In this document: positions 34,597 through 43,650 of the stretch, piece after piece | Position numbering within the stretch: position 1 is the first letter of the stretch | Layout of the letters: every line of letters starts with the position of its first letter | Position numbers and translations under genes: made by a program | The notes under the pieces: generated by a model | The model's database searches: none | Seen by the model: the letters and a program-made list of their open reading frames with translations, nothing else | Told to the model about the DNA's origin: nothing | From: Opitutaceae bacterium | GTDB lineage: Bacteria > Verrucomicrobiota > Verrucomicrobiia > Opitutales > Opitutaceae | Direction of reading: 5' to 3' | NCBI GenBank assembly: GCA_041395105.1 | Contig: JAWLBB010000006.1 | Coordinates: 124,001 to 188,000, forward strand | DNA: 64,000 nucleotides

Positions 34597-37419
34597 TCAG
34601 AAGCGGTAGTCGGCCTGCACCCACCAGGTGCGACCGCGGGCATCGTGATAGGCGGAGTCAAAGGCGTCAGCCGTGCTCACCACCAGCGGCGGGTCCTCGT
34701 CGAAGACATTGTTGGCGCCGACCCGCAGGCTCATACCCTCGAGCATGCCGCCCTTGAAGGCATAGCCGACATTGACGTTGAAGGTGGTCCACGAGGCGAT
34801 GATCCAAGGCTGGCCGTCGATGTCGTAATTGGAGGCGTCCTCATAGTCGCTCGTGTACTGCATGAGCGCACCGGCCGACCAATTGCCTTTCGCCCAGCTC
34901 AGGCTCCCGGTTCCCTTCCAGAAGGGAGTGGCGGTCTGCCGGAGCAGATCGGAGACGTTTCCTTCCGCGTCGACCGTTTCAAGCTTTGAGGTGTAGCTGG
35001 CTTCGGTCCGCAGGGTGAAGCGTCCGATGGCGGTTTCCGGCAGCCGATACATGATGACGCTGTCGATGCCCGCCACATCGCGGGAAGCGAGGTTCTGGTA
35101 GGTGCCGCTGACATAGGCGAGTTTGCCCGGGATGCCCAGGGCGATGTCTTCAGCCGTGCGTTCTTCACGGGTGACGCGGACATTGCTGCCGCCGTTCGCT
35201 TCCCACAGTTCCGCGTCAAGGTTCAGCTCGCTCTGGGGATTCGGATTGTCGATGCGGTCGGTCTGCTTGATGTCATAGACATCCACCGAAAAAGACAGGC
35301 CCTTGATCGGCTTCACATCGACGACGACGCCGATGTTGAATGCCTCGGACTGCTCGGGTCGCAGCTCCGGGTTGCCTCCGGTGATGACCAGCTTCGACAC
35401 GGTGTCACTGGCGTCCTCCTGGCCTTCCCGGGCCGGATCGTAAAGGAAGTTGCGCCGACCGCGCTGGGGCTGGAAGAGTTCGGTGACAGAGGCCGCGCGG
35501 AAGCCTTCGTTATAGGAGGTGCGGAACATCAGCCAGTCGGTCAGGGCCCAGGAGAGTCCCAGACCCGGTTTGAAGGCGGACTCTTCGCCGAAATCCTCAT
35601 AGCGGCCGGCGACGCGAAGCTCCATTGAGTGAAAGAGCGGCGCGCGGTTGTCTTTGCCGAAAATCGGCACGAGGACTTCGGCGTAGCCCGCATAGACATC
35701 GCGTGATGCGTCCACGTCGATCTGTTCGGATTGGGCGATGATGTCGTCGGCCAGCCCGTAGGGGTCGTTTCTCTGGACCATCTCTTCGTTGCGGAAGGCG
35801 ACGCCGGCGGCCATGGCGAGGCTGCCCCCCGGAAGGTCGATCAGCTTGCCGTTCACGTGGGCATCGAGGACACCCAGGGTGCCGATACCTTCGTCCCAGG
35901 CGGTGATCCGGAAGGAATTGATGACATTCGACGGATTGACGTTGGGTCCGCTGAACGGATTCATCGCGTCAGGGGTATCCTTGGCCAGGGAGGCCGTGAG
36001 AAGGCTTTGCGACATCGCATTCTGCGAATCCTGATAGACCTTGCCCCGCATGTAGAGGGCGCTGGCCTCGAAGTTCCAGTTTTCGGAAAACGCACCCTCG
36101 ATCCCGGCGACGACCCGGAACGAATTGCTGTCGGTTTCGTAGGTACGCGGGCCGAGCTCCATGGGACGGTAGTTGCGAATGACGACGTCCCGGGGCGTGC
36201 CCGTCGGATTGGCGGTACCCGGTCCGTAGAATCGGGTCCCGACGGGGTTGTAGTAATTGGTCTTCGGGACGACCACTCCGTCGGTGCTCTGCGATATGGG
36301 GGTGGTGCCCGCCTGGGTCTTGCTGTGGGCGTCGTAGTAGGAGAGTTCGCCGAAGAGTCTCAGGCGATCGTTGATTTCATGATCAAAGGTGCTGTAGACG
36401 GAGTAGCGTTCGGTCGAGGGAATCAGCTGCCCTTCGCCCTGGAAATCCCAGGTCGCCGACGGGCCGGTCCCGGATTTCACTGCATTGGTGGGCTCTTCGA
36501 TGTAGAAGCGCCCATTGCTGGCGGTCACTCCGGTGACGCGCACGGGGGTGCCCTCATCGTCGACTGCGGTGTAGCGACCCCAGGGGCCGGAGGATGACTG
36601 GCGGTTCAGGTTGCTGGCGGAAGCCCAGGGCTCGGGTGCCAGGGGGCGGTTGTCGGCATGTGCGGAATACGTGCGGTCCGGGGCGTAAAGGGCATCACGC
36701 TTGTAGTAGGAGAGAATGACGGTTGCGTTGGACTTGCCGTCATTGAAGTCGAAGCCGGACGCAAGGTTGACGTTGGTTTCCATCCGCGACGGATCATTGA
36801 ATCCGAAACGGACGCTCAGATCGGTCCCGGTATAGTCATGTTTCAGGCTGGTGTTGAGAACACCGCCAATGGCATCCGATCCGTAAATGGCCGACGCACC
36901 GTCGCGAAGGACCTCGATCTGCTCGATCGCGGCGGCCGGGATGGAGCTCATGTTGACGAAGGCGACCGGCGGGGTTCCCGGCGTGACTCCGTGGGCGGCC
37001 ATCCGGCGGCCGTTGATCAGGACGAGGGAGCGTCCGGCTCCCAGGTTCCGGAGATTGATGGTGGTGACATCGCCCCGGGCGCCATTGGCCCCGGTTTCGC
37101 CCTCATTGATTGTTATGTTTTGCGAGTAGGGGATGGTCTCGAGGATTTCCGAGACGGTGGCGGCACCAATGACCTGGAAATCTTCGCTGCGGAAAGCGCT
37201 GATCGGCAGGATATCCTCTTCGGCTGTCCGAGGGATATTGGAACCGGTCACATTGAACTCCTCCAGGACGATGGGGCTCTCTTCCACGCCGGTTGGGGGA
37301 GTCGCCGTGGTTTGTGCGATGATCGGGCTGCTCAGGACGAGAGAGAAGACGAGGGCGAGAACGAGACGGCCTCGGGGCGACTCGGTAGGGGTGTCAGGAC
37401 AGGTTCCAGGTGTGTTCAT
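34597..37419 (-). CDS. TonB-dependent outer-membrane receptor
   Basis: A 940-residue outer-membrane beta-barrel transporter. A signal peptide is clear (LVLALVFSLVLSSPIIAQ). A TonB-box-like segment follows (VLEEFNVTGSNIPR), then a plug domain with RSLVLINGRRMAAHG and IEQIEVLRDGASAIYGSDA. The barrel from about residue 190 ends with VQADYRF, the aromatic C-terminus recognised by BAM. It would take up a ligand energised by TonB-ExbBD. No SusD-type lipoprotein is next to it. It lies beside GntR paralogue 2, a sugar isomerase and an aldo/keto reductase, so a sugar or sugar acid is the likely ligand. Ligand not determined. Confidence 0.95.
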   Translation of the reverse strand: MNTPGTCPDTPTESPRGRLVLALVFSLVLSSPIIAQTTATPPTGVEESPIVLEEFNVTGSNIPRTAEEDILPISAFRSEDFQVIGAATVSEILETIPYSQNITINEGETGANGARGDVTTINLRNLGAGRSLVLINGRRMAAHGVTPGTPPVAFVNMSSIPAAAIEQIEVLRDGASAIYGSDAIGGVLNTSLKHDYTGTDLSVRFGFNDPSRMETNVNLASGFDFNDGKSNATVILSYYKRDALYAPDRTYSAHADNRPLAPEPWASASNLNRQSSSGPWGRYTAVDDEGTPVRVTGVTASNGRFYIEEPTNAVKSGTGPSATWDFQGEGQLIPSTERYSVYSTFDHEINDRLRLFGELSYYDAHSKTQAGTTPISQSTDGVVVPKTNYYNPVGTRFYGPGTANPTGTPRDVVIRNYRPMELGPRTYETDSNSFRVVAGIEGAFSENWNFEASALYMRGKVYQDSQNAMSQSLLTASLAKDTPDAMNPFSGPNVNPSNVINSFRITAWDEGIGTLGVLDAHVNGKLIDLPGGSLAMAAGVAFRNEEMVQRNDPYGLADDIIAQSEQIDVDASRDVYAGYAEVLVPIFGKDNRAPLFHSMELRVAGRYEDFGEESAFKPGLGLSWALTDWLMFRTSYNEGFRAASVTELFQPQRGRRNFLYDPAREGQEDASDTVSKLVITGGNPELRPEQSEAFNIGVVVDVKPIKGLSFSVDVYDIKQTDRIDNPNPQSELNLDAELWEANGGSNVRVTREERTAEDIALGIPGKLAYVSGTYQNLASRDVAGIDSVIMYRLPETAIGRFTLRTEASYTSKLETVDAEGNVSDLLRQTATPFWKGTGSLSWAKGNWSAGALMQYTSDYEDASNYDIDGQPWIIASWTTFNVNVGYAFKGGMLEGMSLRVGANNVFDEDPPLVVSTADAFDSAYHDARGRTWWVQADYRF

Positions 37420-37541
37420 TTTTCTGCGGGTTGATTTGTCGTGCCGGGTTGTGGGCGGGTCAGAGTGTTTCTTGGTCGATGGACTGATGGCATTCCGGTC
37501 GTGCGGTCAATCGAGGGTTGGCGTTAGGTGGATCGGTTGGA

Positions 37542-38240
37542 TCAGTAGCCGGCCTCGATCAGGGCAGCGAGGATCCGATCGCCTCCGCTGATCACGTGCT
37601 GGCTCATGATGGCGTGGGCTTTGGCTTCGTCGCGGGCCTCGATCGCATCGACCAGCTCGTTATGGCGTTGGCTGGGATTGTTCGAATCGGTCTGGGGTCC
37701 AAAACCAAGGTAGGCGGGTATCTGGAAGTGATCCAGGGCCGCCATGACGATCCCTTCAAAGAGCGAGTTCCCGGTCGAACGGACAACCAGAAGATGGAAC
37801 CGGGCATTGGCCTGGCAATAGGCTTCGAAGGTCTCGGACCGTGAAATGTCGACCGGCGGCATGTCGGCGGCTTCGCGCATGGCGGCTATATCTTCGGGAG
37901 TGGCCCGGGAGGCTGCGCGCATGGCGACCTGCGATTCCACCACCAGACGCAGTTCGTTGAGCTTGCGGAAGCCTGCGGAAGTCAACGGGGTGGCGCTGAT
38001 TCCGGTATTGGGCAGACTGGTCACGAGACCTTCGTTGGCCAGGCGATTCAGGGCTTCTCGCAGGGGTGTGCGCGACACGCCCAGGCTGGTGGAGAGATCT
38101 TTCTCAAAAAGGCGCTGGCCGGGCTTGATCTTTCCGGTTAGAAGGCGTCGCTTCAGGATGGTATAGATGCGGTCGGGAAGGGTGGCCCGCTGCAATGCAT
38201 CGGATGGGAGCTCGACGAGTGATGGATTGGAGAGAAACAT
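37542..38240 (-). CDS. FadR-type GntR-family transcriptional regulator (paralogue 2)
   Basis: A 232-residue protein, same length as the regulator at 27718 and clearly its paralogue. Both have NPSLVEL/KPSLVEI at the start, the HTH VSRTPLREALNRL, ARFHLLVVRSTGNSLF/SRFHLLLVRTVRNPLL, PAYLGFG/PAYLGIG and the C-terminal GGDRILAALIEAGY/GGSERIIRALVEAGL. ATG 38240 is chosen by analogy. Its promoter overlaps a TGTATACA site, suggesting autorepression. It lies upstream of the TonB receptor on the same strand, with the isomerase and AKR genes divergent. Those are its likely targets. Confidence 0.93.
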   Translation of the reverse strand: MFLSNPSLVELPSDALQRATLPDRIYTILKRRLLTGKIKPGQRLFEKDLSTSLGVSRTPLREALNRLANEGLVTSLPNTGISATPLTSAGFRKLNELRLVVESQVAMRAASRATPEDIAAMREAADMPPVDISRSETFEAYCQANARFHLLVVRSTGNSLFEGIVMAALDHFQIPAYLGFGPQTDSNNPSQRHNELVDAIEARDEAKAHAIMSQHVISGGDRILAALIEAGY

Positions 38241-38273
38241 CGAATTCCGATGGTATGGGGTAGGAAATACTCT

Positions 38274-38310
38274 TTGTATTAGTGTATACAACTTAAAAAC
38301 GATCTGTCAA
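38274..38310 (-). promoter_or_regulatory. Promoter of GntR paralogue 2 with overlapping operator O3
   Basis: On the minus strand TTGACA (38310-38305) is followed after 16 bases by TATACA (38288-38283) preceded by TG. The operator TGTATACA (38283-38290) covers this -10 box, and TTGTAT...ATACAA (38274-38291) forms a larger inverted repeat. Binding should exclude RNA polymerase. Confidence 0.65.
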
Positions 38311-38403
38311 CGGATTTTGAATGAACCGGTGGACTGACGGATCGGATCGAATGAAATCAGCGCGGATTCGCTGGTCCGCGGCGCTCGATCCCGGAGGCGG
38401 CAC

Positions 38404-39429
38404 ATGAGCGTGGGTAGAGCCGAGCGACGGATGAAAATCGGAATTGATACCTTCTCCTTCCACATCAACCAGGCGGCCGGTGACTACGACGTCTTTGCCA
38501 CCCTGGATCTTCTCGAGCAATGGGGGCTGCAAGGCCTTCAGATCAATATCAATGGCCCGAACGGGCGATTTCTCGGTGGAGATCCGGCAGACCGCCGCCA
38601 CGTGCAAAAGGTGCGTCGGGCCATCGAATCGAGAGGGTTCTTCGTGGAGGTGGGTGGGAGCGGAACCTGCCTCGAACGCCTGGAGCCCCAATTGAGATTG
38701 GCGGCCGCGCTGGGTGCGGATGTCCTGCGGACCCTCCTGGTCTTTCGGGAATCCGCCGCCGGGACGTTCGAGAGGACCCGCGACGAAATGCAGGCGGTGC
38801 TCCCGCTGGCCCGCGAACTGGGTGTGCGCCTCGCCTTTGAGAACCACGAGGATGTGAAGGCAGCCGAATTGCGAACGTTTCTCGACGGTATGGAAGATCC
38901 CTTTGTCGGCGCGTGTCTGGACACGGGGAACGATCTGGTCGTTTACGGTGATCCGATGGAGGCGGCGGTCCTGCTGGCGCCGCGGGCCATTTCCACTCAC
39001 ATCAAGGATCAGAAACTGATCCGGGTTGGCGAGGCGGTTTACAGCGTGGGCGTTCCTCTGGGAACGGGCGATCTTCCGCTGCGGAACCAACTCAAGGAAA
39101 TCCTGGGAACCGGTTCACTTGATCGGTTGCTGCTGCAGGATACGACGGGTTATTCATCAAGGTTGAACCGTTTCGATCGCGCGGATTTGAGTCCGGTTTC
39201 AGACTATGCCGGGATTCCCTGTTTCCCTGACCGGGACTCGGCGGCCGCTGCCGGCTACCTGATGGGGCTCGAAGGCCTGTCGGTCGACCGCCTGCGCGAA
39301 GAGGCGCACCGGCAGCACGAGCGGATCGCAGAGGATATCCGGAACCTTCGGTTTTGGCTGGAGGCGGCGGGAAAACACGATGAAGGTGGATCCGACCGAA
39401 CCGATCATGATTTATACCAATCCCGATAA
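38404..39429 (+). CDS. Sugar phosphate isomerase/epimerase (xylose-isomerase-like TIM barrel)
   Basis: A 341-residue AP-endonuclease-2-superfamily TIM barrel. The start MKIGIDTFSFHI is residue 10. Metal-site segments are LAFENHEDVKAAEL (Glu), VGACLDTGND (Asp) and ISTHIKDQKL (His), in the order usual for the family. ATG 38404 has a good Shine-Dalgarno GGAGG at 38393-38397, six bases away, and is preferred over the ATG at 38431. It overlaps the downstream aldo/keto reductase gene by 50 bases. Divergent from GntR paralogue 2. Probably isomerises or epimerises a keto sugar or inositol-like compound; substrate unknown. Confidence 0.85.
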   Translation: MSVGRAERRMKIGIDTFSFHINQAAGDYDVFATLDLLEQWGLQGLQININGPNGRFLGGDPADRRHVQKVRRAIESRGFFVEVGGSGTCLERLEPQLRLAAALGADVLRTLLVFRESAAGTFERTRDEMQAVLPLARELGVRLAFENHEDVKAAELRTFLDGMEDPFVGACLDTGNDLVVYGDPMEAAVLLAPRAISTHIKDQKLIRVGEAVYSVGVPLGTGDLPLRNQLKEILGTGSLDRLLLQDTTGYSSRLNRFDRADLSPVSDYAGIPCFPDRDSAAAAGYLMGLEGLSVDRLREEAHRQHERIAEDIRNLRFWLEAAGKHDEGGSDRTDHDLYQSR

Positions 39430-40363
39430 GCCGGGGGTCCCGCTTTCCGCGGTTGGTCTCGGCGGGCATGAATTCCTGCCCGACGGCCGGTCCCGTGGGT
39501 TCAACGAGGATTTTGCCAATGCGGTCAAACCGGGATACAAAGCGAGTGGATACGGGACGGCGACGCGTCGGGATCTGCTGCGGAAGGCCCTCGAGAGGGG
39601 AATCAACTTCCTCGACGTGACCATCGACCCCGAGAAGGAAGCGCTGGGCCGCAACCTCAAGGAAATCGGGACAGTCGATCCGGTGTTTATCCAGACCCGT
39701 CCGGAGGGGATGGGCTACGGATACGATCCGGGGAATCGCAAGATGCTGGACATCGCCGTCCTCAAGGCGGAGGTGAAGCGGATCCTGGCGCTGATGGGTC
39801 GCGAGCGGATTGACTTCCTGAATTTCCCGATTCTTCAGAGTGCCCTCGACGAAGACCCGGACTACCTGGCAAAGACCCGTGACATTGTGGAGACCCTCAA
39901 GGGCGAGGGCCTCATCCGGTTTGCCACGTCGGACAATTTCTCCGGTGAAGCAACCTATCTGGCCCAGATCGAGGCGGGTTGCTTTGACGCCCTCGTGGTG
40001 AACTTCAGTTTCGCCGACGATGCGGCCCGCGGACAGGTGCTGCCCCGGGCGGCGGCGGCCGGCATGGCGGTGATCACGCGCGAGCTTTTTCAAAAAGGGC
40101 AGCTCTTCCGGATGGGCGCGGAGGCCGGTCTCGCCGACACCCATCTGCTGGCGCGACTCGCCTTGAAATGGAATCTGCAGGTGCCCGAAGTGACGACCTC
40201 AATCATCGGTTCCCGGGATGTCTCGGAATTGGAGAACTGCCTGTCGGTGCTCGATTCCCCGCAACTTTCTCCGGAGGAGGAAGGCCTGCTCGATCGTCTG
40301 CGGCAGACGTCCGTATTTCGTGAATACGCGGAGCCCCGCCGCCGGAAGTTCCTGGGTGGTTGA
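39380..40363 (+). CDS. Aldo/keto reductase family protein
   Basis: A 327-residue (alpha/beta)8 NADPH oxidoreductase. The N-terminal SAVGLGGHEF and INFLDVTIDPEKEALGRNL correspond to the AKR strand-1 region and catalytic Asp/Tyr area. The usual catalytic Tyr does not align clearly, so activity may be atypical. LKGEGLIRFATSDNFSG is the VRxxGVSNF-like segment, and TTSIIGSRDVSELENCL is the coenzyme-binding C-terminal loop. The gene overlaps the isomerase by 50 bases; a start at 39407 would shorten the overlap. The pair likely processes one sugar, with the TonB receptor and GntR opposite. Confidence 0.85.
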   Translation: MKVDPTEPIMIYTNPDKPGVPLSAVGLGGHEFLPDGRSRGFNEDFANAVKPGYKASGYGTATRRDLLRKALERGINFLDVTIDPEKEALGRNLKEIGTVDPVFIQTRPEGMGYGYDPGNRKMLDIAVLKAEVKRILALMGRERIDFLNFPILQSALDEDPDYLAKTRDIVETLKGEGLIRFATSDNFSGEATYLAQIEAGCFDALVVNFSFADDAARGQVLPRAAAAGMAVITRELFQKGQLFRMGAEAGLADTHLLARLALKWNLQVPEVTTSIIGSRDVSELENCLSVLDSPQLSPEEEGLLDRLRQTSVFREYAEPRRRKFLGG

Positions 40364-40462
40364 GTTGGGTCTGAGAGCCAATGGACCCGCAGGCCTGAAC
40401 CCGCCTCGAGAGGGCACGAAAGTCGTTCTGGCTTTAGGACGCCGTATTTCTCTGACGCCACA

Positions 40463-41062
40463 CTAAACCAGGTCGCAGGCCTCGGCCGGCATCCAGTGGG
40501 CGTCCTTGCCGTCCCACTTGACGTTGCAGCCGATCGGGTTGGTCAGGGGTTTCCGGATCGGCCGCCCTGCCAGATGATCCTCGAGGGCATCGGCGAGGTC
40601 GTTGGTCGTCATGCGTTCGGTATTGCGCGGACTGTCCACGGCGCGTCCCGTATAGACCAGCCTGCGCGCGGCATCGAAGACGTAGAAGTGAGGGGTGCGC
40701 AATGCGCCGTAGGCACGGGCCACGTCCTGGCTCTTGTCGTGCAGGTAGATCCAGGGGAATTGGTGCGACTTCATCCGCTCCACCATGTGATCGAAGGAAT
40801 CCTCCGCGTAGGTCTTCACGCTGTTCGAGTTGATCCCGACGAACTGGACACCCTGACCGGCGAAGCGTTCGGCCGTCTGGCGGGTGACTTCGTCGGACCC
40901 GGTCACATACGGGCAGTGGTTGCAGGTGAAGAAGAGAACGAGAACCCGGGCGTCATTGAAGTCGTCGAGACTGTAGGTCTTCCCATCGGTCGCGGGCAGA
41001 CGAAAGTCAGGGGCCGAAGCTCCCAATGGAAGGGTGAATGACTGTTTCTGAGTGGATTCCAT
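40463..41062 (-). CDS. Thioredoxin-like redoxin (AhpC/TSA-type) family protein
   Basis: A 199-residue single thioredoxin-fold domain. The N-terminus LPLGASAPDFRLPATDGKTYSLDDF is the peroxiredoxin/redoxin signature. The redox motif is LFFTCNHCPYV, a CxxC instead of the single peroxidatic Cys. The cis-Pro segment is LRTPHFYVFD. Such proteins are common in Bacteroidota and Verrucomicrobia. No signal peptide; ATG 41062 starts at the domain and is preferred over 41155. It converges with the AKR gene. Likely a cytoplasmic thiol oxidoreductase, partner unknown. Confidence 0.88.
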   Translation of the reverse strand: MESTQKQSFTLPLGASAPDFRLPATDGKTYSLDDFNDARVLVLFFTCNHCPYVTGSDEVTRQTAERFAGQGVQFVGINSNSVKTYAEDSFDHMVERMKSHQFPWIYLHDKSQDVARAYGALRTPHFYVFDAARRLVYTGRAVDSPRNTERMTTNDLADALEDHLAGRPIRKPLTNPIGCNVKWDGKDAHWMPAEACDLV

Positions 41063-41221
41063 GGCTTGAGCATACCCAAACCGTTGCCGTTGGCAAGGAT
41101 GCGGCCGTCTCCATCGACCAGGTTCCGACGGGGTGTGATAAAGCCAACGCCGCACGCAAGGAGGGGAACCTCATCGGGATCTTGAGTTGACCGCAACTGA
41201 TCGTCGTCGGAATCTGCCCTC

Positions 41222-41917
41222 ATGAACAATCTTTCCGGCGTGCTGGCCGGCATGCTCCTGATTGCCGGTGTCACCGCGGCCGAACCCTCGGTCAGGTTGA
41301 CCCCCTTGCGGGCGGGAATCTCCATGATTGAATACAAGGGAGGCGTGATGGTCCTGCTCACGGGGGAGGACGGTCCACTGCTGGTGGATTCCCAATATGC
41401 CGAAGGCTATGAGATGATCCGTGATGCGGTGGCCGGGTTGACTCCCGATCCGGTTCGTTACCTGATCAACACCCATTTTCATCTGGATCATACCGGAGGA
41501 AATCTGGGATTTGGATCCGCGGGTGCGGTCATTTTTGCCCAGGAGGAGACCCGCCGTCTACTGGAGTCGCCTCAGTATCTCTGGCCGTTCGACATGAGCC
41601 AGGACGCCTTTGCGGCGCCGGCGATACCGGGTGTCACCTTTCCCGATCGGATCATTCTGAACCTGAACGGTCAGACGGTGGAGGTTTACCATCCGGGCCC
41701 CGCCCATACCGGTGGCGATGCGATCGTCTTCTTCCATCAGGCCAATATCGTGCACGTCGGAGACATCTTCGTGCTCTACCGTTATCCGTTCATTGATACG
41801 ACCCATGGTGGATCCCTTCCGGGAACCATCGCGGCCTGCGAAGCCCTCCTGCCGCGGGTGAACGACGATACGCTCATCATCACCGGGCACGGCGGACTGG
41901 CGGTCGCTGTGAGTTGA
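41222..41917 (+). CDS. MBL-fold metallo-hydrolase, frameshifted near its C-terminus
   Basis: A 231-codon frame opening with a signal peptide (VLAGMLLIAGVTAA). The metallo-beta-lactamase zinc motif is complete: NTHFHLDHTGG, then HPGPAHTGGDAIVFF, VHVGDIFV and TGHGG. The frame ends after GHGGLAVAVS, while the next frame continues the expected C-terminal helix (ELIDFITMLKVFESRL) to 42096. Adding one base (GCGGATCGC for GCGGTCGC near 41903) would restore GGLADRCELIDF. So this is one gene of about 291 codons with a single-base break. Probably an exported hydrolase; the substrate is unknown. Confidence 0.85.
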   Translation: MNNLSGVLAGMLLIAGVTAAEPSVRLTPLRAGISMIEYKGGVMVLLTGEDGPLLVDSQYAEGYEMIRDAVAGLTPDPVRYLINTHFHLDHTGGNLGFGSAGAVIFAQEETRRLLESPQYLWPFDMSQDAFAAPAIPGVTFPDRIILNLNGQTVEVYHPGPAHTGGDAIVFFHQANIVHVGDIFVLYRYPFIDTTHGGSLPGTIAACEALLPRVNDDTLIITGHGGLAVAVS

Positions 41918-42096
41918 TCGACTTCATCACGATGCTGAAGGTCTTCGAGAGCCGGCTTCGGCCGTTGGTGGAGCAGGGGTTGTCGCTCGAGGAAATTGTG
42001 GCGGCCGAGCCCCTTCGCGGTTACGAAGGGACAGCGTTTCCCGCCGCCAACTTCATCCGGCTGGCGGTGGCGGAGATGCGCGGATCAGCTGAATAG
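41914..42096 (+). pseudogene. C-terminal remainder of the frameshifted MBL hydrolase
   Basis: The frame reads MLKVFESRLRPLVEQGLSL and then EEIVAAEPLRGYEG before ending at 42096. This is the usual tail of this MBL subfamily (helix after TGHGxLADR). It has no ribosome-binding site of its own and overlaps the main frame by 4 bases. It should be read with 41222-41917 as one locus. Confidence 0.7.
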
Positions 42097-42207
42097 GAGG
42101 AATCCTTCCGCCGGACTCGGTTCCCGGCCCGATGGTCGTCGGCAGCTGGCTCAGCGGTTTCCCAATTCAATTGCCGGACGGCAGTGGCTAGGTCATTACC
42201 CTTTGTC

Positions 42208-43581
42208 ATGGGATCACCTCCGAATTCGCCGGACCGGGCAGCCGGCCTGATGGAGGGCATGGCCGCGCGGCCGTTTGCCCGAGCCGACATCTTTCGCCAT
42301 CCCCCCGTCAGCGGCTCCAATCCACCTCCGGAGTTGGCGGCGGTCCGCAAGAATGAATCGAGCTGCGTTGTCATCCTGGCCGACGGAAGCTGGTTCGTCA
42401 CTTGGAGCCAGGGCTCCTTTGAGGGATCCCAAGATGAAAAGATTGTCGGTGCGGTGAGCCGGGACCTGGGGCTGACCTGGAGTGCCCCGCTGAAAATCAC
42501 GGGCTCGACCCGCGAATACCGCCGATCCTATGGCTGTCCGTTCGTCGTGCCAGGGAGCGGGCGCGTCTACCTGTTTCTCCATGAGGGTCGCCATCCCGGA
42601 AACGGCATCGCCGCGAACAGCCCCGAGGTGGATTGCGGAAGCCTCGGTTTCCTCTACTCCGACGACCATGGAACAACCTGGTCGGACGTCTCTTCGATCG
42701 TTCTGCCCGATCGCGATATCAGCATGTTTCCCGACCGGATCCATGGTCACCTCAACCATCCGCCTCAGCTCATGCCGGGTGGTCGGGTCGTGCTGCCGCT
42801 GAGTTTCTACGCGCGTCCCGGGAGCATGCGGCGTGACTGGCAGTTGGTGGCCGGCGAGACTGCGCTGCTCTGGTGCGAGAACATCCTGACGGAACCGGAT
42901 CCGCGAAACCTGCGCTTCACCCTTCTTCCGGAAAGTCCCCGGGGCATCCGCGCCGATCTCCTCAAGCATGTCGATAACCCGGCGGTGATTCGACTGGCAG
43001 AAGCTTTTCGAGGCTACCCCGACAGCCTCGCCTACAATTCGCAGGAATTGACCGTGGTGCCCTTATCCGACGGACGCTGGGTGGGGGCTTGCCGGACCTA
43101 CCTCGGTTCACCGGGATTCACGGTCTCTTCGGATCAGGGCCATACGTGGTCCCCGGTTGAGCGTCTGCGCTACCATCCGGACGGCGGGTTCATCGACCAT
43201 CCGCACACCATGTGTCCGATGGCCCGTTTGCCCGATGGTCGGTTCATCCTTCTCTTCACCAACAACGACGGGACCCGTAACGGGGCCGAGCATGTGTGGG
43301 ATGGAGGATGTCGTACGCGCAATCCGCAGTGGTTTGTCATCGGCCGGGAAATCGCCGGCGAGACACGCAATGGCGGGCTGGTATTCGGCGAGCCGCGCAT
43401 CCTGGCCTCGGCGGACGAAAGGGAGGCTCTGGATGGGTTCCGGGCGTCGACCTGCACCGGCATTTCCATGCCTCAATACTTTGCGTGCGACGGCCGACAT
43501 TTCGTTCAGTACGGCCTGAAGAAGGAACACATCCTCCTCGATGAGATTCCGCAGGCGGTGATCGATGCGATGACCCCTTGA
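42208..43581 (+). CDS. Sialidase/BNR-repeat-like exo-hydrolase (six-bladed propeller)
   Basis: A 457-residue protein with three Asp-box motifs: SRDLGLTW, SDDHGTTW and SSDQGHTW (pattern S/T-x-D-x-G-x-x-T/S-W). The fold is the sialidase/neuraminidase superfamily. An N-terminal RKNESSCVVILADGSWFVTW segment resembles the first blade, where the RIP arginine would be. Without a signal peptide it may be cytoplasmic. The start is uncertain; ATG 42208 is used, with 42250 another possibility. Neighbours are a frameshifted MBL hydrolase and an exported esterase. Activity on sialic acid is not established; many homologues act on other glycans. Confidence 0.75.
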   Translation: MGSPPNSPDRAAGLMEGMAARPFARADIFRHPPVSGSNPPPELAAVRKNESSCVVILADGSWFVTWSQGSFEGSQDEKIVGAVSRDLGLTWSAPLKITGSTREYRRSYGCPFVVPGSGRVYLFLHEGRHPGNGIAANSPEVDCGSLGFLYSDDHGTTWSDVSSIVLPDRDISMFPDRIHGHLNHPPQLMPGGRVVLPLSFYARPGSMRRDWQLVAGETALLWCENILTEPDPRNLRFTLLPESPRGIRADLLKHVDNPAVIRLAEAFRGYPDSLAYNSQELTVVPLSDGRWVGACRTYLGSPGFTVSSDQGHTWSPVERLRYHPDGGFIDHPHTMCPMARLPDGRFILLFTNNDGTRNGAEHVWDGGCRTRNPQWFVIGREIAGETRNGGLVFGEPRILASADEREALDGFRASTCTGISMPQYFACDGRHFVQYGLKKEHILLDEIPQAVIDAMTP

Positions 43582-43650
43582 CCCATCCCGGCGGACACGA
43601 ATTCCCGTGAATCATCTGGGCATTCCGGCCGGAGGTGTCAGATTGATTGC

